Below, one piece after another: positions 1 to 12,400 of a stretch of 64,000 nucleotides of DNA; the first letter of the stretch is position 1; the number at the start of each line of letters is the position of its first letter. The stretch covers positions 41,524-105,523 of the forward strand of contig JAPYMA010000174.1 in NCBI GenBank assembly GCA_035041965.1, read 5' to 3'. A program made the translations under genes and the position numbers. The DNA is from Anisakis pegreffii (taxonomy: Eukaryota > Nematoda > Chromadorea > Rhabditida > Anisakidae). Under the pieces are notes generated by a model. The model was not told the origin of the DNA, did no database searches, and saw only the letters and a program-made list of their open reading frames with translations.

Positions 1-2644
1 ATGCATAAGCAGCATTCAATTGTATCGTAGTTGGCAAATATGATCTCTTAGAATTGTGCTTAGAAAAGAACCAGTTTTTAAATGATCCTCGTTCACTATA
101 ATCATGACATAGAAAAGGCAATTTTCATGTTGTTGCTATTATTATTAATATTGCATATAAGAAAAAATTTTTTTGCAATGCCAACAATATTTTGCAGAAC
201 ATTCGGAATTTACTGTGATTGTCAGTTTGCGTTCTCATATCAATTTTCATCTTTCATGATCTAACAGCGGGCAGTCAAGCACTTAAGCATGGGAATTTTG
301 CATTCAAAAGCATCAGAAACGTTGTTTTTGATTTAGAAATTCAACTTTTTTGATTCTCACCAATGAATTATATAGAACTGTATTAGAGTAAACTATATTA
401 GATAAAACTTTTTGGAAAACATTATCGTCATCGTCAACAATTTCTAGTTCTTTTATGTGAATAAATCTCTGAGTTTATCCTATATAATTGAGAATAATCC
501 TCTCTGATTAACCCAACCAATACTAATCCTAATCCTAAAATAACATGTTTATCGAACTGAAGAATGTTTTATTCACGTAAACTGATAGAAATTGAGTTGA
601 TGCTTTTATGACTGATACAAAATCACTGTTGATCTTGCAATCGGCAGACGCTTTTCGAATCCTTTAAAAAACAAAAATTTTGCTTGTGTCGATTTTCCAT
701 TGTTTCTGATCAATCGATCACTCTTATCATCTAATCAATCAACGCACATAAAAGAATAGACCATCGCGATTGAAATACTATCAAATGGAAGTGAAAATGT
801 AGTAATCTATGAAGATGACTCAAAACTTTCGGAAGAAACTTTAAAAATTGATAGCATTTCGTTACTATAATATCAATTTCTAATTCTTTACATAATCCTC
901 TCTGATTAAATGAATGCTAATGTTACACCACTCATCGTCAAAGCATTTTAATGTCTGGTTGAGCAATTTACTGTTTACACTGTTGAGCAATTTAGCAATT
1001 TACACTATTAAGCATTTCGGCTTCAGGTTGTAAAAGGTTCCGAAATCAAAAAACCTAAAAAGTTCGGAAATCACAACTCGAGTGCATAGAACCGTTACAT
1101 TGATTACACAGATGAATTATTATTACTCATCATTGCTCCCGTTCGTATTGAGTCATTAAGATGCACAAGGTGATCAAAATTAATTACCATCGAGCAGAAT
1201 CTATCAAAAACACTGAGTGTTTCTTCTAAGAACAACAGCAAGTAACGCAACAATGAGTAGTGTCCTTCAAAAAACGAAATGAATCACTATCAAAATATTA
1301 TCGCCGACAATCGGATGTCAGTTGAATGAAACGAGTTTATCAGACACAAAAACTCTCCTATGATTCAGTTGACATTCAAACATTCACCATGCCAGCTATT
1401 TAAACTATTTCCTATGATCGGTGCTCTTGTATTGGCGATTGAATTGCATACCGACACTTCGTTATCCTTTACTATCAATCGGTTTTGCTTTTGCCGAATA
1501 ATCCCATTTTGAAAGACTTCAACCGAATCATAATGGTTTGTCTTATTATTTGCTTTTAGTTCTTATTATCAGATGGAATTCAACTGTCTTATCTGATCGC
1601 TGCTTTGATTCTGCTTTAAATGCTAAACCATTGACCAGCATTCCAGAGTTTGGTTGATCAAAATTTAATATTTTGAACACCATCAAACATTCCAGTTTCC
1701 AGTTTGAGAAGTTTCAAGATCGAAAATTTCTAGATTGCTTCCATGTTTCAGCATTAGATCTGAGGTTTGGAAGAGCCATTAGCTTGAGCCTCAGCCTGAG
1801 TAAACACTTGAGCTTCGCTCTGAAAATTGCACTATTCTGAATATGGAACTTTAAAATATCATCATTCACATCACAGTGATCCTTTCAAGATGACTTTTTT
1901 AAATCGTATCATTGGGTTCTCTATTCTCTTCTATAAATAGCGAATCTGCAGCGTTCACTTCATTTGTTCGTTGTTTTTGCGATCAGAACCAATTTTTCTC
2001 AGCCACTCAAATGAAATGACCACCATAAAAAGATGCTCTCAAATTTTTACGACTGAAAATCTGTCGGCATTTTGCTCACAATCAGATTCTCATAACGGTA
2101 CAAAATTATTCAGTTAATGCTTTTCAACTATCATCATTCACACCATCGTTTTAACGATGAAATATTTTCGTTGTTCTCTCACTGTACTTTACATTTTTTG
2201 TAGTGATATTATTGTAGATTCGATGCATTTGATGTCATTCATTCACAGCTGACTGATACAACAAAACTAAATAAAAATATCTTCATTTATATCATATTAT
2301 CTTCGGTTATATCATCACCATTTACACTTATTATCAGATTATTCACACGAACGACTATTCGTTCATCCATCAGCCACTCTAAATATACATCCATAAACAC
2401 GAACTGCTATTTATTTGCAAATAGCACACGAAAATGCGATTAACTGTTTCAGTTAGATTAACAGAGACACCAATAGGAAATTGCCCAGATCAAAGAGATT
2501 ATATCGGATCACTGGAAAATTATTTCACTGACTGTAAAAAAGGAATGATAAGAATGCTATCAGCTACAATATGAACATTTATAAAAATGATAAAATTATA
2601 ATAACACTGATAAATATGAAATTATGTAGAACTGTAATTTATAG
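1..2644. other. non-coding stretch upstream of the EF-hand gene
   Basis: AT-rich sequence with stops in all frames and no open frame I would defend as coding. It must hold, or lie downstream of, the missing first exon and promoter of the EF-hand gene that begins at 2645. I could not place an initiating ATG with a donor of the right phase. No repeat structure or RNA gene is recognised. Confidence 0.5.
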
Positions 2645-5600
2645 AGCAATCATCCAGCAGCACCTCTATCACCGGCATGCTCATCGACGTCGAATCGTTC
2701 GACAGGCTCAGAGGAAAGTGACGAGTTGGCAGCTAAACTGGCTCGACGAAACATGATCGTTGAAGGTTACTATTGTTGATTGAAGGCATCTTTCATCGGA
2801 CATCATTAATGAATGGCAACGTTGACATATTGCAACAAAAGAACGCAAGATATAATAAGCGATCGAATTTCATCAGTCTAGATATCAACTGCTCAAAATT
2901 CCGAATGACTGTTTCCGCGTTTGAATATCGTATCTAGCTCTCGGAACAGATTGTCTTGAGGTATCCAGCTCTCGAATACTTGAAAAACCGAAGTTGATAC
3001 GATGACTGCCTACTCTATCAGGTTCCACCAAATCAATCCAATTGAAATTTTTCGTTTGCAAGAATCTCGATTGTTCGCTTTCTTCCGAAAAGAAAAAATT
3101 GCTCATTGTTATACATCAGTCACACATCGAGTGGAAATGCCCACAAGAGGATATATTGACGATAGGGGAATAGAATTTTTAATTTTTAACGTAACAAAAA
3201 ATAATAACAACAACAATCTACAATACATAAACTCAAACAAAAAGCGGCTCAAACAGCTCAAAAAGGGCACATTCAATATTCATTACTATCGAGCGATCGC
3301 ATGCATATGAATAAATTATAACGTCCTATCGAAAGCAGAGAATCGGATGATAATTTTTTAAGAATGGTATATACCCAAACAAAAATTATATTAGCACAAA
3401 CGATTTTCTATTTCAAAGCACATAATAGAATATTATAGAATAAACAAATTTGCCGCCGCGGATATAATATATTCCATAGAAATATTGTGGCGCACTTAAC
3501 ATAGAAATAAATAATCTATCATCTGCGCACAAACGCACATCCTTACATATGAGCGATGAAACGTGTAATTCTAATCGTAATCACTATTCTGAAGCTAGAA
3601 CCCCATCGTTCCTCTCAACAAAAATAATTCATTCGAATGCTCCTGGATATATTTTCATCTATCAAGGAAGCATATCTGCTTCATTCCTAAATAGCAAGTT
3701 ACATTCCTAGATATATCCAGCTATAGGCATACTGGGCTATGCCACACTCTAAACATATGGATGATAATCTTGTTCAGATTCGCTTGTCTATATGCATGCA
3801 TATGTCTCGTTTGTCTTTAATGCAATATTCGATGCAATCCATTTGTAGTGCATACGTCTTCGTCTGAATGTAGTATCTGAAAAAAGACGATCAATGGCTT
3901 GGATTGTTTATTTTTGGTATATTCACCGAATAAGCTGTGAAAGAAAATCGATATGAGATGACTGCTTCAGCCAGCAATAAGTGCTAATCGCTTAAGTGCT
4001 CTGAACGAACATAACGTTCGGTTTGGCTTAGCGATTAACATAGTAGATACGTAGATGAACAATTGATCTGTTAAAGCTCTCCAAGCCATTCTGAACGTTT
4101 GAGTGCCTTTTTTGGTCTCCTTTCCTATTCCATCGTCCCTCTTTCGTCGACTGCATCAAGAGATTAGTTCCGATATAACGTTGAAGTCTGCAATTACATA
4201 TAGTCTCGAATGATTTGATTATGTGCTTCACATCGACATCAATATTATTAATCATTCATATGTATTAGCCGTGTATGAGTGAGTCTGAGTCATAACAAGA
4301 ATTTGCGAAAGAGCTTTTCGATATCGCGCATAAATCGCTTCGTTGATCAATCTCATTAATCGCTAACGCTTTTAGTAAGTTATGACGGACGATTGCTCAC
4401 GAGAAGGTATCAATTTTTAATTAAAACCCTCTGAATTCTGGATTTTGGAAGTTTTGGACGCTAGTTTATCCTGGAAAGTAGTTTTGTAAGCAATAATTTT
4501 GAAAGAGTGATCAAAGAAATAATTTCATTCCAAAACAATAATTATGATTTTGTAAAATAATTCGTTGCAGTTTAGATCGATTGTCAACTATTCATTCCAG
4601 GTGAAGCTGTGGAGCCAGTGAAAGCACCAAAAGTTAGTGTCTATACGGAGTTTCATGAATTCTCACGGAAACAAATCAAATTCTTCACTGAGACTTTCAA
4701 ACGGTTTGTTATCAACTGATTGCATGTTTGTAAAATTTTTGCTTAGAAATGCTAAAACGCACTGTGAACAAATAATGTCACTAACTACAAACGAACGGTT
4801 ACAACATTCAATTTGATTCAAAGATTCAAAAGCTGACGCTTCATATTCTGATGTTAGTCAGAAAGTGAAAAATTTAATGCAAAAGAGGGACTTGACCTCG
4901 AGTTCGTCTTCAGGAATATAGATGTTGCAATTACTCAATGATAACAATGTAGAGTTGGAAAATGGAACATTATCAATAGTCTTTCCTTCGAACTTTCAAC
5001 ATTCACGTCGCTTGATTATGCTCATGAATTGACGTGATCTGATTTGCCTTCATTCGGATCTTTCAATTTTTTGGAGTTTTTCATAAATTTTTCCTGTGGT
5101 CGGTCATTTTTCCATTTCATTTTTCACTGTTAAAGATTCGACGAAGATGGTGATTCATTCATTGATTTCAACGAACTGAAACGTATGATGGAGAAATTGG
5201 GTGAAGCACAAACGCACATCGCACTCAAAGGAATTCTTAAAATGGTCGGTTCAGTTCTGAAATTTTTAGAAAAACAGAAAATTTATGAAGAGATTGAGTG
5301 AATTTCTAGACGGAGTTTTGATTTCTGTGGGGATTCACACTTGCTGAGCTGAAAGTAGCAGTCTATGTGAAATGTTTGAATTCAGGTTGATGAAGACTGT
5401 GACGGGAAGGTATCGCTGCGAGAATTTCTGTTGATATTTCGATACGCTGCCACTGGACAACTGTCGTGTTCGGAAGTGTTCAATGAGCTAGCGCAATCGA
5501 TCGATGTCACGAAAGAGGGTGTTCACACAGCAGCTGGCTTCTTCCAGGCCAAAGTATGACTGAGTATTTGATTAAACCTGTTCAAGAGTGTGAGATATAT

Positions 5601-6574
5601 GGTACCCGGCCAATCTTCCTAAAGACAATTAGCCTAACGGACAGTTTGCCTAACTTACCGATTTTTAATGGATATTTCACCCAATAGGCAAACTGTCCGT
5701 TAGACAATGTGTCTTTTGACCGGTCACGGAGCTATGTCGATGCGTTCGAGTCCAACGTGAAGAAGTCCACATAACATTAGCACAAAGATGCTTAAAGGCA
5801 TAAACTCGTAAGGCACAGAACGGCATAAATTCATAATGAAATGACTCATAAGTAAAGGAATGAATAGCTGATCGAAGAATCCATCTTCTGCGATGTTTTG
5901 AGAAGATATTATTATAAAGGTGTAATTGTTGTCCGGGAACATAGCAGCAATGCAAATCACTAAAATGCTGTCGATCTCATGATTCGGTCAGATTATCCTT
6001 ATGGTATCATAAAGATGAATGATTTCGATTAGTATTAATATGAATGAAAATTTATGTTCGTGTATTCTGTGTCAGAAAACAGCCACCCTTGAACGTGAGT
6101 AAATGTGAACTGCGAAGCAAAAACAGCAACATCTGAATATGAGTGAATATGAATTGTGAATAGAAAGAAAGCATTACGAATTGCAAAACAAATATAATAC
6201 TTACGAAAAGAGCCTTTCATAGTTTAACCGAACAGCGCTCGATCGCATAAAACAGCTCAATGTATAAAGCACTCGCATAAAATCGTTTATCTCAATTTAT
6301 CAATGATCTGTTCACATTAATCGACATTTTTCATATGGATCAAAGTCGTAATATCAAAGTCGTGATATTGATCAATCAAAGAACTGATCACATTGATTGC
6401 GATCAAATCTTGAACGTCAGAAATCAATGAATGTTTCAGATCGATGAGCTAGCGAAATCGAGTAAATTCGAAGAGGAGATAAAACAAGAGCAAGAGGAAC
6501 GAAAACAACTGGAAGAAGCGAAAAAGATACGGAAACAAAGTTTCCTGGCCAATAAGGCCGTCTTCAGTAACTGA
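2645..6574 (+). CDS. EFHD2: EF-hand domain protein, swiprosin (EFHD1/EFHD2) family; five exons, 5' end missing
   Basis: Swiprosins are small calcium-binding, actin-associated adaptor proteins. Exons read here: 2645-2765, 4601-4703, 5136-5244, 5386-5553 and 6440-6574 (TGA at 6572-6574). All junction phases agree and give 211 residues, against about 240 in the vertebrate proteins. In order: a Ser/Pro-rich start, the family block DELAAKLARRNM, the block YTEFHEFSRKQIKFF, EF-hand 1 (DEDGDSFIDFNE), EF-hand 2 (DEDCDGKVSLRE), then FEEEIKQEQEERKQLEEAKK, the charged C-terminal helix typical of the family. Both calcium loops have acidic residues at positions 1, 3, 5 and 12. The first exon is missing: position 2645 follows an acceptor (aatttatag), and no in-frame ATG precedes the family block. 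No AATAAA follows the stop closely; an ATTAAA lies near 6697. The family call is secure. The paralogue is not, and the 5' boundary is inferred. Confidence 0.9.
4601..5553 (+). CDS. EFHD2: EF-hand core exons of the swiprosin gene
   Basis: Three exons hold the calcium-binding core. 4601-4703 encodes the linker that runs into the first helix. 5136-5244 encodes EF-hand 1 and ends exactly after Met in the inter-hand linker. 5386-5553 encodes EF-hand 2 and the segment running to FFQAK. Introns here are short (432 and 141 bases), unlike the 1.8 kb intron before them. The acceptor at 5135 reads gttaaag rather than the usual T-rich CAG, but homology across the junction supports it. Confidence 0.88.
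5604..5730. repeat. foldback element in the last intron of the EF-hand gene
   Basis: A perfect 19-base inverted repeat (5634-5652 against 5685-5703) begins CTAACGGACAG and encloses a 32-base AT-rich loop. Imperfect complementarity continues outward to about 5604 and 5730 (CCGGCCAA against TTGACCGG). It has no coding capacity. A short non-autonomous inverted-repeat transposon (MITE) is the likely class. No clear target-site duplication is visible. Confidence 0.7.
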
Positions 6575-8646
6575 TGAACGCAGTTAATTTCATCTGAACT
6601 GATAAATTAATACCACTAATTAATAATTCGTTCAAAACTGTAATATTTATCCAATTGTTTTGTATGACATCGAAATGCTTCAGCAGTTACAATTATTAAA
6701 TTTGTCGTTTTGTGACTTTATACATTTGTATAACATTTTTTGTATTGAAATTTGTTTTTATTTACTGATTTATTTGTTCATTGATTACTGTTCATTCGTT
6801 GCAAAATAACGAATTTGTATTCGTGTCTCCGTGCTTGCAATATCCTGAAATTCAAAATTGCATTACGATTTATTCATTCGGCTGAATGGAGTGTTTTGTC
6901 TTACTATTTACTTATTTCAGTTCAAAGACGATGAATGCCACTGCATTTTTGACTACTGTTTTGTGTGTATTTTCTTGTATGCATTTGATTCATTCTCACG
7001 ATCAGATAAAACTTTTCTGTCGCTGTTGTTTTTGTTCTACTCATAGGAAATGGATTCGCGATAAAAACACAATTTTTTGACTAACACAGTTTCTTGATCA
7101 ACATTCAACAACAGCAATGGCTCGAATCTGCAAACTGTGCTCCTGCGGATTATATTTCAGTTGTAATATCAAACCGTAGTGTAAGACAATCAACTTCTAA
7201 TCAACTCAAATCGTTGAATGATCAAAAAGCAATAATTGTAAAAACAATAAGTGTTACTAAAATAATGGAAAATAAGCAAATGGTAACTAAGTTCATTATT
7301 AATAGTAATTCACCATATGATTGCTATTCCTATCGTATTCATTATCATCAGCAGAATATCAGGGTGAGAATATCTTCAGATAGTGTTTCATTTAAATTTG
7401 TTCAAGACCATATCAGTAACGTTAGTATAACAAACAATTTCATTGGCCATGCAAGCAAAACAACTCGTTTGACGCTTGATCGTTGAGAAATTCATTAAGC
7501 GGACCAAACGAAGTCAATGCATGTAAGCGATTTGTATGAGCGGCAGTCATAAATCATTTTTGCTAGAGATTCATTCGCTTTGTTAAGAGCATCACCAATA
7601 ATGAGCAATAAACTGCTTTGGATTGCCTAAAACCACATCGACCACGACGTTGACGATCATCTCAGCCAGAGTATTTGTTTGGTTCGAATAAACTATTTCG
7701 GATAGACCATCATCTCAGCAGCCATAATATTTGTCTTCGTCTAGTGTCAACGTTGACTCAGTCAGTTTCAGTCTTAAGCAAGAAGGAGAATGCGTGACAC
7801 GAAGCAAACCAAACAAGCGAGACTAGTGGAAGTCGTTGATCTCATAAAACCAACAACCAATATAAAGACGAACCAAACTCTGGCTTAAAAGATTGCCCAA
7901 AAACAAATCATACGAACAGATGAATGGAAGCGTGAAAACATCTCAGTTGGGTCATTCAAGAAGGAAGACGAGATTAAGTTTTTATTGTTTTATTGGCTTG
8001 TTTAATAGCGAACATTATTCAATTTAGTTTATTTTACTCGAATACTTCCATGTAAACATTAACCGCAAATCACTCTGAACAATGCCAACTGAAATATTTT
8101 GGTCATTCACTTGCACCATTCATTCTTCCTGTTCGACAAATGCGTGAATACTCACTTATTTTATGATATATCTCTTCCAGTGGCATCCATCATCCATCAT
8201 CCGTATTCCTCTCATACAGTCATTATAAACATTCAGTCTAACTTTACTACTTCTCATCACCATTAAATTATTGGTATGCCTTTATTTCTTGTCTTTATCG
8301 TTTCATAACTGTTCAAAAACAAATAATCAGTTCAATTAAATGTTAAAATCGAAACTTTTTCTCAATTCTTTGTGATGTGATCTCAAATTCTTCTCAGTCG
8401 ATTCAGTTTGATCGTTAAAAGTGATTAACTGATCATTTCATTGACTAGTGCTATGCGATCATCGCAAACAGAACATATCGCATAGAAGCTAGAAGCGGAA
8501 CGTTTCGTTTACAAATAGTAATAATTAATCAAACACCTTCAATGAACTACCTCGTTCTTGTTCAATTCGCTGGTTATTTGTAGAAATAAGCTCGTAAGAA
8601 ATAAGCTGGACGAAACTAATTTCCAAGAAATTACAGATACTCAATA
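6575..8646. other. intergenic region between the EF-hand gene and the small membrane-protein gene
   Basis: It holds the 3' untranslated region of the EF-hand gene and the upstream region of the next + strand gene. The only coding-like material is the doubtful open frame at 7094-7489, listed separately. Around 7630-7740 there are two diverged copies of a phrase containing gatcatctcagc / ccatcatctcagc. Nothing else is recognised. Confidence 0.5.
7094..7489 (+). CDS. possible gene of unknown function (130-codon open frame, doubtful)
   Basis: An open frame of 130 codons, longer than expected by chance here, encodes a Ser/Asn/Ile-rich product I do not recognise. The nominal first codon is TTG. 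Just upstream, an ATG at 6931 opens a frame with a signal-peptide-like start (MNATAFLTTVLCVFSCMHLI) followed by a cysteine-rich run (FCRCCFC). I could not join the two: the GT dinucleotides in the upstream frame fall in the wrong phase for this frame. It may be a short secreted-protein gene with unrecognised splicing, a decayed gene, or chance. Confidence 0.22.
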
Positions 8647-9448
8647 ATGGATCGCGATATACGGCTGAGGGCGTTTATCGAGGAATACGATCGAGTGATC
8701 AGTATGCTCGATGATATCGCGATGATGAAGCAAACGCTCACAAGGATCGAATTCCTGATCGCTATTCTAGTCGCGCAAATTGGCATTCTACTTTTGGTAA
8801 GACTTTTGTTGAAAAAATTTTGCTGAACAAAACGTTAATGAATATAATAACGAAATAATTGGGTGAGAATGATCACAAACATCACAAACCACGTGATGTT
8901 TTGAGAAATAATCGAATATTTTGAGATCAATAAAATAATTGAACATCGATAGTTATCATTGTACATAAATAAGAAACTTCTACCGATACAGATACGAAAT
9001 TTGTGTTTCCAACATGTTGCTTCATTCCATCAACAAGCATTTGTTTATGAGATTTAAAGGGCGTTTAAACTAACTAGTGTGGTGTGGGGACGTTGAAAAA
9101 TCCGGGACCGAATATCCCAGCCGGGGAACTCGTCGGCTCGAAAAAAGTCGTGTATGAGGACGGAAATTCGAAAACGGCGTCTCCGAAATTGCCCGATCTC
9201 CACACCATACCAGTTTAAACACGTTTAACAGGCTTCATTCGTTCGTTCAACAGGTTTTACAATTTGCCCGGCTCATCGTCCTCATAAAGTTCATCGTTCA
9301 GGTGGCCTCATTGATTCTCATCGTAAAGTTTTTATGCTGTCAAGGCTGTTACTCATCATCCTCTTACAACACGAACAGTTCCAACAATTCACCTGTGGCA
9401 CATCTGAAACAACCTCAGTCGCCATCCAAATCCGAACATATCTTATAA
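8647..9448 (+). CDS. small membrane protein of unknown function, two exons
   Basis: Exon 1 is 8647-8796 (50 codons, ending TTG before gtaagac). Exon 2 is 9254-9448 (after ttcaacag, TAA at 9446-9448). The phase is 0 at the junction, giving 114 residues. Residues 1-35 are charged and helical (MDRDIRLRAFIEEYDRVISM...). Residues about 36-80 are almost wholly hydrophobic and interrupted by single charged residues (FARLIVLIKFIVQ, ILIVKFLCC), which fits one long or two adjacent membrane segments. The cysteine pair CCQGC follows, then a Ser/Asn-rich hydrophilic tail of about 30 residues. The cysteines at the membrane edge could be acylated (inference). I recognise no family. The start is the first ATG, and no upstream in-frame extension is needed. 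An AATAAA at 9921-9926 is a possible polyadenylation signal. The single intron carries a foldback element. Confidence 0.72.
9063..9220. repeat. MITE-like inverted-repeat element inside an intron
   Basis: The termini are inverted: 9063-9087 and 9200-9220 both carry GTTTAAACT next to a GTGTGGTGTGG or GTATGGTGTGG block in opposite orientation. The interior is much GC-richer than the flanks and has no open frame. At 158 bases, with terminal repeats and no coding capacity, it fits a non-autonomous DNA transposon. The palindromic GTTTAAAC at each edge may be part of the terminus or of the target. Confidence 0.65.
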
Positions 9449-12400
9449 GGTCACCATCACCACCACCCGTGCTTCCCTGCTCAAATCATCGTGAATCATC
9501 GCCCAAATCACTCATGTCAGTCAGATTTCTGGTAAAATTATACGACGGCCACACGAAATCAAAGCCTGCCTGCGGCCCATTCTCACCACTTTTAGTCGAT
9601 AGCCAAGTATTCAACAAACCACTACTTCCCAGTATTTCTACTTGATGTACATTGCCACACTGTGTACCGTCTTCTTTGCTCTTGTTCAACTGAGGCAAGC
9701 ATGCACAAGTCATGAAGATGCACATTTGCCGTTTGTCTGGCTAGCTGGTGCCCGTAAAGGCTTGTAAAATTTTTTGTCCCTATATCACAATTGATGTTTT
9801 AAAATCATTGGTGTGGATCTGACAGATCACAGCAGCTGTGTATTCAGATGTAACGCATTCGTTCGCAAAAAATAATTTTTATTTCTTTTAAATTGTAATC
9901 GGATGAAATGAGATGAGAATAATAAAAAAATTATATAATCAAATTGCAGAATTAATTGCTTGCCATTTTTCGTCATCATTATTTAAGATTAAATGAACTC
10001 ATAAAAAGAGGACAGAGAGAGAGAGGAACAGAACAATCCGAACAGATATTAAATACATAAATATGCTCGACGGTCTTATTAGAAATCAAGAACGGTGACA
10101 AAACGAAATGAATGAATCATTTGAAGAGAAAAGAATACTCGTTACAATATTTGAAAAAAATTCAGTGCGAATAATGATAGCGGTAATCCATTTAAAAAAA
10201 TCACAATACCAGTTATTAGCGTATGTTAATCTTTGCAAATGATGACCGAATACAACGACAAACAAATTATGAAAATGATCGTTTTCTCGAGAAAATGAAC
10301 GTAAACGGAAGAAAAATGCACAAGAAAATTCATTTTTTTGTTTTCAACAAATAAATTGCAGACTGAGTGAGATGAAATACAATACAATACAATACACAAA
10401 GAAATTATGAACTTTTTATGGGATAGATGAGAAATGTTGATTTATTCGGTGGCTGAGAGTTAAAAAAAGAAGAAAATCCGAATTAGAAAACGGAAACAAA
10501 TATTGATGCGAACAAAGAATTTTACATAAAATAATCTTACGATTAGACAAATCAAACCACGTGGAAAAATAAACGAGAAAACGAAATTTTAAGAAAAAAT
10601 TTTACGGACTCGTGTGCAATTTCAATCATCCGCATATATGTACAGTTGTGCGTAATGGTGAAAATTTTATTATAGTTTTTTTCTTTGCAAAAAATAGACG
10701 ACTTCAAAAAAAGAAGAAGAAATTCTATTTACAACATCAATATATACAATCAGAGAGCGGCCAGCAATGGCGTTGGATTTGGAATTTTTGAGTAGATTGG
10801 GGTTTGGAGCCGGGAAAACTGGAAGGGGATGGACGGGGAGTGGAATAGGGGGTGGTGGTGGTTGGGAAGGGGGATTTAGGAGATATAAACAAATACATAC
10901 ATACATACATAATGATGGTAAGAATAAGAGAGGGTGGAAGAGATAAAAAATTATGGATTGAGTGAAAACAAAATGACGATAAAACGGAAACAAAATAAAA
11001 TTTGAACAATTCCAAAGAGATTTGCAAATATGGCCAGTCAAGTTGCAGTTTTTGCTACTTGTAACAGTAACTTTGTGTGAACAACCAGCCAAGGGCAAAT
11101 AACACGTCAAACCAAACAAATGAACACTACTATAAACTAGAGAAGAGCTATTACACGAAAGGGCACACACACATTCACACACGTCGTCGTCGTCGTGGTC
11201 ACATCACATTCGAATATCGAAATGTTCAAGCAATCAAGCAAATTTTGATAGAAACTCGATCGATAAGATGATCAAACAAATCAAAATGAACGTCTCGTCT
11301 CGTATTGAATCGATCGCATAGCGTTTGAACAGACTTTGTTATGATCAGATATTCAGTGATCAAGATCGATAGCTCAACACAATATTCTACAACATATGAT
11401 ATTCTCAACATTATGCAACGTTCAATTTCACGTGCACAATTTCAATCTTTCACGCTACAACTCAATTATCACCATATCATATCAGTTAAGTTATATCGTA
11501 TCATATTGAGTATCAATCTCTCCTCAATACTGATCTTCTCAAATGGAACAAACGCAAACAAACAAACATCGCAATTGGTAACGTTCGAAGAGGCAATTAA
11601 ATCTGAGAAGGGAAACGTGCAAAACCATGTAAGATCCTTCCACAACTGCACAATAGTTGCATGGATCTTTATCACTAGACAAGACTCGTCAAAAACACAC
11701 AAAAAACAACAACAGATGTTATTAGGGTATCGTTACGATGATGTTATCATAGTCGCTTGAGAGTGGAATTCAAGAGACGCTAAAATACGATGGTTGGTGG
11801 TGACAATAACAGATAATGAATCCAGTCAAACCAATAAAACAATCAGATTCTGAGCCAATTACAGTGGATGATTATTAACGACGATACGAGATGATACGAT
11901 AAGCGAATCAAAAAATCATGAACACGATAATAACCAAATTGGTATCGAGATTTGACAAATATTGTCTGAATAATTGTGATAACAATAGAAAAGTTACACA
12001 ATTGAACGTTAACTCACTGAATCACTTATCGAAAAACTGAAACAACAACAACAACTTAATCATCATTTACTAACAATTGCACTTCTTTAAATTGAACGAT
12101 AAGAGAAAAAAAAATTATTCAAAATAGAAGACGATCAAAATATGATATCAAGAACTGCAGTTAATGAGTTCGTTCACAAAAGGTATCTATCTATCAATAA
12201 TCCGTTACTGAATACTACAATCTTGTACCATATCAAAAAGGCTATACAACACAAGAGTTATAACCGTATTCATGATACTCTTCATCATCTAAAACAACAA
12301 ACACCGTGTCCGTAACCAGAAAGGGACGGCGAAACAAGGCAACAATGGATGAACAAATCCATTCACCAAATTCACCGGTGAAGGTACTTTTGCTCAAAGA

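Noticed and set aside
5735..5770. GTTCGAGTCC resembling a tRNA T-arm
   Set aside because: No acceptor stem, D-arm or anticodon arm can be folded around it.
10670..11182. 170-codon - strand open frame with a proline-rich end
   Set aside because: Pyrimidine-rich sequence gives proline and serine in several frames. No start, splice sites or partner exon fit. It is more likely 3' UTR or intergenic.
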